64,000 nt of DNA, from the NCBI GenBank assembly GCA_030374765.1, contig JARGXX010000098.1:1116001-1180000 (forward strand), given 5' to 3'. This stretch comes from Agarophyton chilense (taxonomy: Eukaryota; Rhodophyta; Florideophyceae; Gracilariales; Gracilariaceae). The position numbers were made by a program, and so were the translations under genes. A model generated the notes under the pieces. It made no database searches, was not told where the DNA came from, and saw only the letters and a program-made list of their open reading frames with translations. Below are positions 46,263 to 55,389 of this stretch, piece after piece (position 1 is the first letter of the stretch; every line of letters begins with the position of its first letter).

Positions 46263-46839
46263 GTGTTATTGACAGTGTAGATAAGTAGAAAAGGTTTCTT
46301 AATGGCGTCTAAAGTGTTTCATTTGTTCTTTTTAAGCGTTACTAGAGAGAAGGTTGAGAGGAACATGAGAGAAATGGAGTGCATCATCAAAAAGGGGGGT
46401 GGCTTTAATTGGATTTCGCGCAGTGTACAGCTTGTAGATCTTATTTATTGCGGAAGAGCAAAGAAAAAAAAAAGGCTCGTATGAGGCCATTGGACCTATA
46501 GACACTAGATGTTGAAAAACGTCTGTATCTGTTTTCGTTTTCGAAGGAGAGCTATTCTACGATCCGAGGTATATAAATCTCGCTGACTCTACGTAACTGT
46601 GTCTAGCCTCTCTGGCAGCAACAAGACGAGCAGCTTGACTTGCAGGAAATGTGTTTAGACGCGTTAGTTATCAGTTCTCCCACAGTGCGATAATCAAAGA
46701 TTTACTGTACGCTTGCACGCTTGCACGCTTGCACTGGCACGCTCTGTTTCCACAGCGCCTTTGGCGCGCAGGAGCTCTAAGCGCGCTCCGCACCGCACGA
46801 AGCGCAAGTGACGTGGAGCGAAAAGTGCGCGCGTCTTCA
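46263..46839. other. Upstream region of LSM7 with a GGCCTC-type repeat end
   Basis: Near 46474-46510, gctcgtatgaggcc followed by cctatagacactag resembles the right end of the fold-back element and the tandem repeat at 16.7 kb. Three 8-bp units (gcttgcac) lie near 46710-46735. The last 150 bp, GC-rich, should hold the LSM7 promoter; there is no clear TATA box. Confidence 0.4.
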
Positions 46840-47305
46840 ATGGTACGTCACTCCTCTTTCCTATCCCCTCCCCCGCCGCACTCTCCCTCCTCGCACGCTA
46901 ACCGCAGCCCCCTCCCGCGCGCAGAGTCATCGCCAACGCGCCGCCGAGCGCGCCGACAAGGGCGACAAGAGCGACAAGAGCGGCGACAAGGGCGACAGGG
47001 CGCGCAAGAGCCCGCAGCACCGGCTGCTGCACGACCTCAGCAAACACGCGGGCGATCGCGTGCAGGTACAGCTCACTGGCGGCCGGCTGGTGCGCGGCGT
47101 GCTCAAGGGCTGGGACCCATTGCTCAACCTGGTTCTGGACGACGCCGTGGAGCAGCTGCGCGACCCGCTTGACGCCTCCGCGCTCGTCGCGCGCCACCGT
47201 CGTCTGGGGCTGCTTATTGCCCGCGGCACCTCCGTCATCACCATCGCCCCGCTGCACGGGCTCGAGTCCATTCACAACCCGTTTCTTGCGCAGCCCACCG
47301 TGTGA
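46840..47305 (+). CDS. LSM7: LSM7, Sm-like protein
   Basis: LSM7 is a subunit of the LSM1-7 ring (cytoplasmic mRNA decapping) and LSM2-8 ring (U6 snRNA). The Sm frame (46925-47305) shows Sm1 DRVQVQLTGGRLVRGVLKGW, then DPLLNLVLDDAVEQLRD, typical of LSM7, and Sm2 LGLLIARGTSVITIAP, ending ESIHNPFLAQPTV. It has no in-frame ATG of its own. The ATG at 46840-46842 is followed directly by the donor GTACGT, and an 82-base intron ends at CAG 46922-46924, joining ATG in phase to the Sm frame. This gives 127 aa (typically about 100) with a basic, Lys/Asp-repeat N-terminal extension. The first coding exon would thus be the start codon alone. The PMI-like gene begins 134 bp downstream. Confidence 0.85.
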
Positions 47306-47438
47306 CACCTCTGTCTCCCCGCCGATCGCCTTTCTTTTTCTTTTGTTCGCCGCCCTTGTGCCATTCGCTTTCGTAAACCTCCCTCGCTCTCGCTCGCTCC
47401 CTCTGCCTTTCCCCCTTATTGCCGCTGCGGCTCCCACC

Positions 47439-48982
47439 ATGCAACAAACGCATCAACCGGATCCCGACGCCCCCGCCACCCCGCCCAACCCCCTGCGATC
47501 CGCAGTCGTGCCGCTGCTCGGCGCCGTCACGCACCACAAATGGGGAAAGCACCCCCCGTCCTCCCTCCCCGCCATGCTGCACACCAACAACGCCCTCGCC
47601 CCCATCCACACGCACAAACCCTACAGCGAGTTCATCTTAAGCTCGCAACCGCCGCTACACGCCCTCATCGCCTCCACCCCAACCCTCTCACTTCACCACT
47701 TCATCCAGTCACAAGCCATCCACGTCCCGCCCGCCGCCGTCCACTTTTACCGTCATCTGCACGCCCACGGCATCCCTTACACCCTCAAAGTCGCCTCCGT
47801 CGCCACTCCTAGTCCGTTGCGCCTGCACCCGGACGCCCGCACCGCACAGTCGCTCACATCCCAGCTCCGCTTTCGCAACCCTGCCGAGCGCCCGGCCATG
47901 CTGGTCGCCCTCGGTCCGTTACACCTTCTCTTCGCTTTTCGCCCAGCCGCGCGCATCGCCGCCGAGCTCCGTCGCTCCCCCGAGCTCGTCACCGCAGTTG
48001 GCGCCTCAACGGCAGATAACTTTATGCGTCGCGCCGACGCCGGCGCTGCATCGCCACAGCTCATCAAGCAGCTCGTGTCCGCGCTGCTTACGGACCCCGT
48101 CCGCACGGCAGACTGCGTGGCGAGCGCTGCCACTCGTTTGGCTCACGCCCCACCCGAAGTCATGTCCGAGTGTGACACGTGCTTTGTGGCGTTGCAGCGC
48201 GAGTTTCCGCACGACGCTATGTGTTTCGCCGCCTATTTGCTCAACCTCCTGGAGCTGGCCGACGGAAATGCCGTGTTTGTCCACGAGAATGAGCCATATT
48301 GCGTGCTTTCCGGCGACTTTGTGGAGGCGGCCACCGAGAGTGATGCTACGGTTGTTGGTGGTCTGACCCATGAGGAGGACGTTGGCAGCCCAAATATTTT
48401 TGCGCATTGTCTTAGCTACGATGACTCACCCGTCGAGGTACGTTCAAACGACAAAACAGCAGCAACAACATCAAAAGTGCGTTTTTGCTCTCTGACCAAA
48501 AGCCCCGTTTTGCCTATCTGACGCTTTGTACATGTAACATAGATTTCCCATGGAGAACGAGTTAGCGAATGTACCGTGTCCTACGTGCCTCCGGTTTCCC
48601 ACTTTCAACTTCTCCGTTTCACACTGCCGGGAGGAATATCGCAAAAAATGGTCCAAACAATGTAAGTTCGCATAGCGAAAACAGCTCACGCAGTTGCTCA
48701 ATACCTCGACGCAAACGCAAAGACTCTAAAACATCAATCACTAATGTTCTTGTGTATAGTGCCCCGTCCGTTATTCTCGTTCTCGACGGCACAGGATACA
48801 TTGCCGTCGACTCAGAAAGCACTCTCATGCCCTTGAGAGCTGGATCCCTTTACTACCTAAGTCCGCAAACGTCGCTCCTCGTTTCCTCTACAAAGCACTC
48901 TCTCACGCCGCTTCACTTCTTTCAAATTGGCGTCAACGAATCTGCTGCACCCTCTTCGTCGTCTTCATGTTCCATAATGTAG
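47439..48982 (+). CDS. Phosphomannose isomerase-like protein lacking the zinc site
   Basis: Three exons: 47439-48437, 48543-48661 and 48760-48982 (introns of 105 and 98 bases with GTACGT and GTAAGT donors), 446 aa. The fold of type I mannose-6-phosphate isomerase is clear: HKWGKHPPSS at the N-terminus, THKPYSEFILSSQPP, LKVASVATPSPLRLHPDA, FAFRP, LNLLELADGNAVFVHENEPY, VLSGDFVEAATESD and, in exon 2, VSYVPPVSHFQLLRF; exon 3 has ILVLDGTGYI and LRAGSLYYLSP. Compared with PMI, the zinc ligands Gln, Glu and His are Arg128, Ala153 and Tyr287; only His130 is kept, and the conserved active-site Arg before (A/G)GLT is Val306. It is probably not an isomerase. The frame, splice sites and fold motifs are intact, so it looks maintained and not decayed. 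Confidence 0.75.
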
Positions 48983-49275
48983 ATTCCTTGCGGGATTACT
49001 AATCTATTTCCCTTCTTCAAACATGTTAAAGACGTCACCAATCATTTGTGGCACAGTGCCCGTAGAGTACGTGTGTTGCGGTCTTTTTGCAAAAAGATAA
49101 TATGTTTTACTTGCTGCTACAAGTGGCCATCGCGTTGTCACGATCAGCATTACCTTATCATTGTTGCAACTAATAATATGACAAAATTACCCACAAGTCT
49201 CATATATACCTCAAGCATTGTTAGCGTCCAAAAGTAGTTGAGAAAAATAGTGAACCACCGGTGAAAGAATGCGTT
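48983..49275. other. Intergenic between convergent genes
   Basis: 3' ends of the PMI-like gene (+) and the methyltransferase-like gene (-). AT-rich, no gene seen. Confidence 0.6.
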
Positions 49276-50394
49276 TCACAGTGCACCGGCTCTGATGTTG
49301 TTCAAATCGTATAGAAAGAGTTGCTTTCGAACAGAGGGATCCCCGCTCATATCGTTCACAACTCGAAGCGGCTCATCGAAACGGTATGGTGCTCTCCGAA
49401 CATTTACACGACCGCTTTTGCTAGCTGATCCCGGGTTATGCTTCACGTCGGGAAAGTTGGGCACGATGACGTACTTTGTTTTCGATTTTCTCAACGACTT
49501 GATCAGCTTCCACGCCCGCTGTGGCGATAAATACCCGAATCCATACCATACAAAAGCCAAGTCAGCCTTTGGAAGCTTCGATGCCCATGCGACAGGGTCC
49601 TTTACCACTGTGGCTGAGCTGTACTCTTTGTACTGAAGAATCCCATTGATAAGATATTCATCATCAGGCACCACGCAACGATAATGAAACCTCGGCACTT
49701 CAAACTCGAGGATCTTCAACAATTCGGGCATCCATATGGTACTCGATGTGCATGGAACGTCGATCACGCTGGATATTTTGTGGGTCTTGATCAATCTATG
49801 TACCATAAACGAGAGATGAGTAATGTTGTCGGCTTTGAAAAGGTGACCGTTTTCGGAGTTTTGTTCAACACCCTGAAATGTTGAATGTGGTCTATGCATT
49901 GCTGGGGAAACCCGGCCTTGTTCATGGAAGGACTTCCTGTTCTTCATTGCTAGCAACCTCTCTCGCTTTCGTATCGAGTCTTCAATGACTTTCTCCCGCG
50001 CTTTCTTTTCAAACTCTTCGACGCTGTACGCAGCACCGCGAATTTGTATGCCCTTTCCATTTCTGGGACGGCCGTTTGTCCCCGGCACTTGAGACTTCGT
50101 TTCCATTCTGACTTGCTTGATCCCGTTCTTCGTGACTCTAGATTCCGGGCGAATCGTCATTCGTACCGACGACTCAGAAATCTTTTCTACATCTCCTCGA
50201 ACCCAGTCGAGGTGGTGGTTGCCAGCACGTGGCGCCAAAGGAACAAGCCCACCTCCTGAGTCAATGACCTCTGTCATGAATGCCTCCGAAAGAAAAAGAC
50301 ATGCCGTCAGAAGGCAAGCAATCGTGTACAAGGCAGACTTGGTGCCAAACCACAGGCACTTTATGTGCGTGTACCTTGCAGTCTTTCTGCCCAC
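49276..50394 (-). CDS. Membrane-anchored methyltransferase-like protein
   Basis: 372 aa from the first in-frame ATG (50394); the open frame extends 15 codons further but only to a TTG. Residues about 20-39 (SALYTIACLLTACLFLSEAF) form one membrane segment behind a basic N-terminus, a type II signal anchor as in Golgi/ER enzymes. A charged, probably disordered linker follows (residues 60-180). The C-terminal 180 residues look like a class I SAM-dependent methyltransferase: SVIDVPCTSSTIWMP in place of the glycine-rich motif I, LPKADLAFVWYGFGYLSPQ, KYVIVPNFPDVKHN, and a C-terminal RRAPYRFDEPLRVV with KQLFLYDLNNI. The glycines usual in motif I are missing (PCTSS). The substrate is unknown. Intronless, and downstream of NDUFA2 on the same strand. 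Confidence 0.55.
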   Translation of the reverse strand: MGRKTARYTHIKCLWFGTKSALYTIACLLTACLFLSEAFMTEVIDSGGGLVPLAPRAGNHHLDWVRGDVEKISESSVRMTIRPESRVTKNGIKQVRMETKSQVPGTNGRPRNGKGIQIRGAAYSVEEFEKKAREKVIEDSIRKRERLLAMKNRKSFHEQGRVSPAMHRPHSTFQGVEQNSENGHLFKADNITHLSFMVHRLIKTHKISSVIDVPCTSSTIWMPELLKILEFEVPRFHYRCVVPDDEYLINGILQYKEYSSATVVKDPVAWASKLPKADLAFVWYGFGYLSPQRAWKLIKSLRKSKTKYVIVPNFPDVKHNPGSASKSGRVNVRRAPYRFDEPLRVVNDMSGDPSVRKQLFLYDLNNIRAGAL

Positions 50395-50864
50395 CATTTG
50401 CTGGTGAAAAGAGCAGAAGGATGAGAAACTGTTGAACAAGTAGGGGACCTTTCGCGAATGAAACGGAGGACCTGCAAGAGAAGCTTGATACAGCAGCTGC
50501 GTACATCCGCTACTTTGTCATGCTTTCCCGCCTAAAGCTTGCGCGCAAGTAGTCTCTTCTGGTGTGGAGCACTTAATGCTAACAGGCATGAAAAGTGGGA
50601 TCATCGATTCACTTCTCTCGGTTTGGAGCCAAAATGCATTATATTCTGAGGCATGCACGTTGCAAAAGCGCTCCGTGTCTTTGTTTGTTTTCGGCTGAGT
50701 GAATTGTTTCTTTGCCTCCCCACAACCTCTCAACAGTCATGTTTACTGAATAAAAAGTAAGAAGCATACAGACGATACAGCGACCGGATAGAGCCATCAG
50801 CCTTTCGCACCATGACATGAGCAACCATGCTCCAATGCTATTTCATATATATGTCATCATCAGT
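50395..50864. other. Intergenic, promoter side of the methyltransferase-like gene
   Basis: Between the NDUFA2 stop and the ATG at 50394, both on the minus strand. Short overlapping frames only; no TATA box stands out. Confidence 0.5.
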
Positions 50865-51396
50865 CTAGACGACATCTGCGAGCCTGAAGGTATCTCCCCC
50901 GATACTGCTTCCAACTTTATTGTTGACCACAGTCGCAGCAGCTTCAAATTCTTTCACAATTCCCAAAATCTGATCCGCGGTCAGATTCGAAGTATCCTTC
51001 ACGTCGTACACACCACGAGCTGTCGAAGTAACGGATCAATTAGACGACTTGATTCCTGGGCCTAGAGCCGACGAAGAGCGGTGATCGAATGAGTTCACTT
51101 ACCGTATCGGGCCGCAATGTGAGGCTCCACACCATCTGCGGGTCTGGCGTAAATGGGAAGACCAGGGTTGAGAGCTTTGAGGTCAGCGTAATTGCTCTTC
51201 AAAAACTCCCTGTTGCAAATCGCATCGTTCGATCACTCGCCGCTTTCCGTCAGAGTTCAATGTTGCACTCACTGCGCGTTCGTTGAAACCAACAAAGACA
51301 GTTTTCTTACCTAGTACCAAAGCTAGATGGGGAACTGGTGCAATAAACGATTCGTAATTCGTTCAGGCTACAAGACAGCCTTGCCCGCCAGCTCAT
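50865..51396 (-). CDS. NDUFA2: NDUFA2, mitochondrial complex I B8 subunit
   Basis: Three minus-strand exons: 51396-51311, 51209-51103 and 51019-50865, total 348 bases, 115 aa. The introns are 101 and 83 bases with GTAAGA and GTAAGT donors and CAG acceptors. The product starts MSWRARLSCSLNELRIVYC and continues SSFGTREFLKSNYADLKALN, then GLPIYARPADGVEPHIAARY and ARGVYDVKDTSNLTADQI. This is the L51/S25/CI-B8 thioredoxin-like domain of the accessory complex I subunit: the (T)REFL..NY..LK..NP.LPI..RP..GVEP...ARY pattern is diagnostic. It sits in the matrix arm in the inner mitochondrial membrane complex. The family has a conserved Cys near the N-terminus, here Cys20. C-terminal extension AATVVNNKVGSSIGGDTF is longer than in animals. 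Confidence 0.88.
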
Positions 51397-51995
51397 GATG
51401 GCGTCCTGGATGAAAGGAAATGAGTTGACGGAAGTGAGTTATGGAGCCATAAATACGCCGATCTGGTGACCGGTGAGCGCTGTTGAAGTCCCGAATCAGC
51501 GGTCTTTTTTTAGGGGCGTACTGTCATTTTTTTGAGTAAAGATTTGAAGCATACCAGGCGTATTTCTGAGCAATATACACAGGATCAAAATATCTGCTGT
51601 TGTGTCAAAGGCGGACTGTTCTAAGCAGACCAGCTCTGGAAGGACCCTATTCGACGAAGCAAAAGACACATTCTGGACACTCAAGTCAATGCCAGTCAAG
51701 AAAAAAGCGAACGCTGGAGAGCGAACGGGGTCAGGCGATATACAACAATCCTTTTGTCAACAGGAGCTCCAAGCCCTTGGATACAGTCACAAAAACGGCT
51801 GTCGAGTCCTATGCTGCCCACACTATAAGAACGGATTACGTTATTAATTTGGTCAGGCCGACGACGAATAGCAATCGTTATTGCTGGTGCAGGATATGCA
51901 TGAGTTTACAAACAAATCGACTTTATGCGCAGCCCCCGTTCTTAACTTGTTTTCGAACTGCGTTGTTGGTTTCTGCCATGTGATCATCATTAGTC
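51397..51995. other. Divergent promoter region, possible extra exons
   Basis: Between NDUFA2 (-) and the 51996 gene (+). On the minus strand some stretches look coding (for example DSTAVFVTVSKGLELLLTKG near 51750-51825, bordered by tag at its upstream side), which may be an exon of a small unrecognised gene. I could not build a consistent model. Confidence 0.3.
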
Positions 51996-52952
51996 ATGGA
52001 CAAAACTAGTAACGTGACCGAGGAGAACGAATTTGTTTGTTTTCTCGGTTTTGGTCAAAATGGTGCACTGAGATGGAACGTTTCAATTCCGTACAATGTT
52101 ACAGACGACTTCATCCTTCGGAAAGTGCGCCTATTTCTGGCATGTGTTTCTATGTCATCAGCCGTTTTCAAACCGTACTACGTAGATCCTTTTGCTGATA
52201 CCCACTACGAAAATACCCGGGGGACTCTTAGAGCTACCTATGTCAACTGTGAAGATAACACTATGATAGTCGCCAAACAGATTCAGCACAAGCCAAACGA
52301 GTGGCAAGGTCTCATCATAAGACCATCTCGTGTCGTGAGTGAGCAAGTGATTCTCTCGATATCTGACGCCCTTGAGGAAGCGGCAGAGCACCTCGTTCGA
52401 AAAGCTTCCGACAGCAGTCTGAAATTCAAGATCTTGTCGGAATGCATTCAACGTCTCTACGACACGGACAACTGGTGGAGAAAAAAGTCCCTCTTTCTTC
52501 ATTTATATAATGGCTTGGTTAATTTGGGCACGAGCCGTGGAAACGAAATAGAAGAGTACGTAAAGGGAGAAAAACGGGCGGAAACGTTCCCGTCTAGCAC
52601 AACGTCTTTGGCCAATCTCAAAGGGATTTTGCTTCAATGGCAACGCTCCATTCCTTCCATATGGGTGGCGTCCCCGACGAGTGAGATCGAGTATTATGAC
52701 AACATGACAATTCATGAAACCAAGACTCTTTCGTGGTATTATGTTTCTGTCTTTTGCATTGGGAACCGTGAAAGAAGAAAACACTATGTTGAGATTGTCC
52801 CCGATGGAACCGTTCGTCTGTGGCTTAGACTTCATAAATGGATTACGGTAATACAGTTCACGGCTGACAAATCCTTTACGACGACTATACCGAGTTTGCT
52901 CCGTCATGCCGCGGATCAACTGATGGATGAATTGGCAAGAACTCACAAGTAG
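51996..52952 (+). CDS. Hypothetical protein, 318 aa
   Basis: Intronless open frame from ATG 51996 to TAG 52950-52952. I do not recognise the family. It has no signal peptide or membrane segment; it is mixed alpha/beta in composition, Trp-rich (for example DNWWRKKS, LSWYYVSVF, RLWLRLHKWITVIQF) and has a helical stretch at about residues 125-165. Full length, balanced composition and position between intact genes argue that it is real. It is convergent with the ABC transporter, 400 bp away. Confidence 0.6.
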   Translation: MDKTSNVTEENEFVCFLGFGQNGALRWNVSIPYNVTDDFILRKVRLFLACVSMSSAVFKPYYVDPFADTHYENTRGTLRATYVNCEDNTMIVAKQIQHKPNEWQGLIIRPSRVVSEQVILSISDALEEAAEHLVRKASDSSLKFKILSECIQRLYDTDNWWRKKSLFLHLYNGLVNLGTSRGNEIEEYVKGEKRAETFPSSTTSLANLKGILLQWQRSIPSIWVASPTSEIEYYDNMTIHETKTLSWYYVSVFCIGNRERRKHYVEIVPDGTVRLWLRLHKWITVIQFTADKSFTTTIPSLLRHAADQLMDELARTHK

Positions 52953-53352
52953 TGACGAAAATTCTCGATGCTTCCATTATTGCTCGAGGCGAAATGGATT
53001 AGCTCGGGAAGAATGTTTTTTTTACACGATCTATTCCTAATTTAACTACATTCGAATCGATTTGCGATGCCTGTCTTCTTACTTTCCTGATACTCAGAGA
53101 GGCACCTGTTCGACAAAAGACTTATTCGCTGTATTGCAATTCTCTGTTCTCAGTGGTAAGTTCTGCCCTTTAAATACGCCATTAGCACGCATGAAAGTAT
53201 GTGAATCTATAAAACTTTCAACACCGCGGGTCTGTCCACTCTTGTACTGTACAGAATAAAGTATATCCCTCCTTTTCTCTTCGAGGGAAAACACTTGAAG
53301 TATAAGTTCCCTTATATAAGCGTTCAGACTACAACAAATATTGATATTCACA
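52953..53352. other. Intergenic between convergent genes
   Basis: 3' flanks of the 318-aa gene and the ABC transporter. AT-rich; no gene. Confidence 0.6.
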
Positions 53353-55389
53353 CTAGAACGATGCTTTGCGGTCTACAAAGTTAGTGGCCGACTGTACCAA
53401 CGTCCGGAAGTATCCGTTCTTCATTGCTACCAATTCTTCATAGTTCCCCTGTTCTAGAATTCGTCCGTCACCAACAACCAGAATCTTATTAGCCGCCCGA
53501 ACTGTGCTTAGGCGATGAGCTATCAGCAAGACGGAACGGTTCCTCATGATTCTTTCAAGGGCTGTTTGAACAAGTCGTTCGCTCTCTTGATCCAAGGCTG
53601 ATGTGGCTTCGTCAAGAATTAGTATGCAAGGAGACTTAACGAGGCTACGTGCTATAGCAATCCGTTGTCTCTGGCCTCCTGACATGTTTGAGCCGGGACT
53701 CCATATGGTGTCATAACCATGAGGTAACTTTGAAATGAACTCGTGTGCGTTGGCTTCCTTCGCTGCTCGAATTACTTCGCTGTCATCCACCACATCGTTG
53801 GGGCGGCCATAGGCGATGTTGTCGCGAATAGTACCTTGAAATAGAACAGGGTCCTGTTCGACAACCGCAATTTGTTTGGCATAGACCTCTGGAGGAATAT
53901 TTTGGATGTCGAGGCCATCCAAGGATATTTGACCCAAAGTTGAAGCATACATACGGCTAAGGAGCGCGGCAATGGTTGATTTTCCACCACCCGAAGCCCC
54001 TACAAGCGCCACCATATCTCCTGGTTTCATTGTGAAACTAATTCCCTTGAGGACGGATACATTCTGTCTGCTGGGGTAGTGGAAATACACACTCCTAAAC
54101 TCTACATTTCCCATGAATTTCTCGGGAGAGCTATGTGCCGTGAGTGTGCCTCGTTGCAATGAATTCCCATGATACGAGGTCGCATTGTCAAGCACAGAGT
54201 AAATAGAGCGCAGTGAGTTCGAAAGTTTTGAGGAGTCTGAAAGAGTAAAGGACAGACCAGCTACACAAAAGTTGAGGTTCCAGATATATCCAGTGAGGCA
54301 AGCAAAGAGCGCGTATGTCATACGTCCTGAACATATCATCAACCCGCCAAGGGTTAAATAGGCCATCATGGTGGTGTAAATCGTGAGCCGGCTTGTCGAC
54401 TCAGACAGCGCACGACTAAACGACGACTTCTTCGAAATTTGTTCAACGTCACTCAGGACACCACGAAATGCTTTTGATTCCTTTCTCTCTGCCCCATATG
54501 CTTTCAGCGTTCTTAGCCCTCCAATGCGCTCGCTAACAAAACCGCGCACCCTGGACTCTTGTCGGTTGACATTGAAGGCTAACCTTCCATTACGCATGCC
54601 AACACGAGCCGAAGTCACGGATAGAATTGGCACCATCATGGCGAACACTGGTAGACCTGCGATACCTGTAATAGATAGACATATAAGCAACCCAAACACG
54701 ACCTCGATTACAGCACGAATACCGCGGTCTTTGCTGAGGTTGGCCCATATAGTGTCTCGTACGGTCTGGATTTCAACAGTGATATTCTGTTCGATGCGAT
54801 CTCGACCCTCTCTATCAAAGTATCCAACATCGTTTCCGAAGGTCTTCTCAAACAGGCGCTCCCTCAAGCGTCGTGTGGCTCTATCCACAGCCCGAGTAGC
54901 CATAGAGACAAACCCGAGTGTCAGTGTAGCTTCGGTGAAGAAGAAAATGAAGAGACGCACGACATGCCCAATTAGCTCTGCACGTGCAAGCGCAGGGTTA
55001 ATGCTTCCAGCACGCGCCAGAAATGAAACTGTTCGTCCGTACATGATGGGAACGAATAGAGCACACATGCTTCCAAGAATGGCAGCAGCTATTGCTGGAA
55101 CAAGGAAGCGCCATTCGACCAGCAGACTTCTCAGAAATCTTAACGTTGGGCTGGCTAGCCTGGCTACGTTCTCAATAGGTCTTGCTTCTGTCCCAGGCCG
55201 TACCGCGGATTCATGGAATTGTTTGGATATTCCTGCAGACAAAGAATTGGTTGCCACAGGCCTCTTAGAGCGAATGCAACTAAGTCTCGGTCTAAGACGG
55301 TTTACAGTCCTAGCGCTTCCATGAAGAAAGGTCGTTTGTCGGGTGACGACCGGGGTACTGCTCACAAATGCAAAATTCCGAACCAGCAT
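53353..55389 (-). CDS. ABCB-type half transporter
   Basis: 678 aa, one exon, from ATG 55389. One transmembrane domain (about residues 90-400, first segment FLVPAIAAAILGSMCALFVP) and one nucleotide-binding domain: Walker A GASGGGKST (464-472), Q-loop VVEQDPVLF, signature MSGGQRQRIAIARS (569 on), Walker B ILILDEATSALD with Asp593-Glu594, and H-loop His625 (AHRLST). All catalytic residues are present, so it should hydrolyse ATP as a dimer. The layout is that of half-size exporters of the TAP/ABCB8-ABCB10/MDL type. The first 75 residues are rich in Arg/Ser/Thr with almost no acids, like a mitochondrial or plastid presequence. The substrate cannot be told. Its start is 1.7 kb from the nearest feature upstream. 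Confidence 0.88.
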   Translation of the reverse strand: MLVRNFAFVSSTPVVTRQTTFLHGSARTVNRLRPRLSCIRSKRPVATNSLSAGISKQFHESAVRPGTEARPIENVARLASPTLRFLRSLLVEWRFLVPAIAAAILGSMCALFVPIMYGRTVSFLARAGSINPALARAELIGHVVRLFIFFFTEATLTLGFVSMATRAVDRATRRLRERLFEKTFGNDVGYFDREGRDRIEQNITVEIQTVRDTIWANLSKDRGIRAVIEVVFGLLICLSITGIAGLPVFAMMVPILSVTSARVGMRNGRLAFNVNRQESRVRGFVSERIGGLRTLKAYGAERKESKAFRGVLSDVEQISKKSSFSRALSESTSRLTIYTTMMAYLTLGGLMICSGRMTYALFACLTGYIWNLNFCVAGLSFTLSDSSKLSNSLRSIYSVLDNATSYHGNSLQRGTLTAHSSPEKFMGNVEFRSVYFHYPSRQNVSVLKGISFTMKPGDMVALVGASGGGKSTIAALLSRMYASTLGQISLDGLDIQNIPPEVYAKQIAVVEQDPVLFQGTIRDNIAYGRPNDVVDDSEVIRAAKEANAHEFISKLPHGYDTIWSPGSNMSGGQRQRIAIARSLVKSPCILILDEATSALDQESERLVQTALERIMRNRSVLLIAHRLSTVRAANKILVVGDGRILEQGNYEELVAMKNGYFRTLVQSATNFVDRKASF

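Noticed and set aside
46898-47440. 180-codon minus-strand frame over LSM7
   Set aside because: Shadow of the GC-rich LSM7 gene; no domain.
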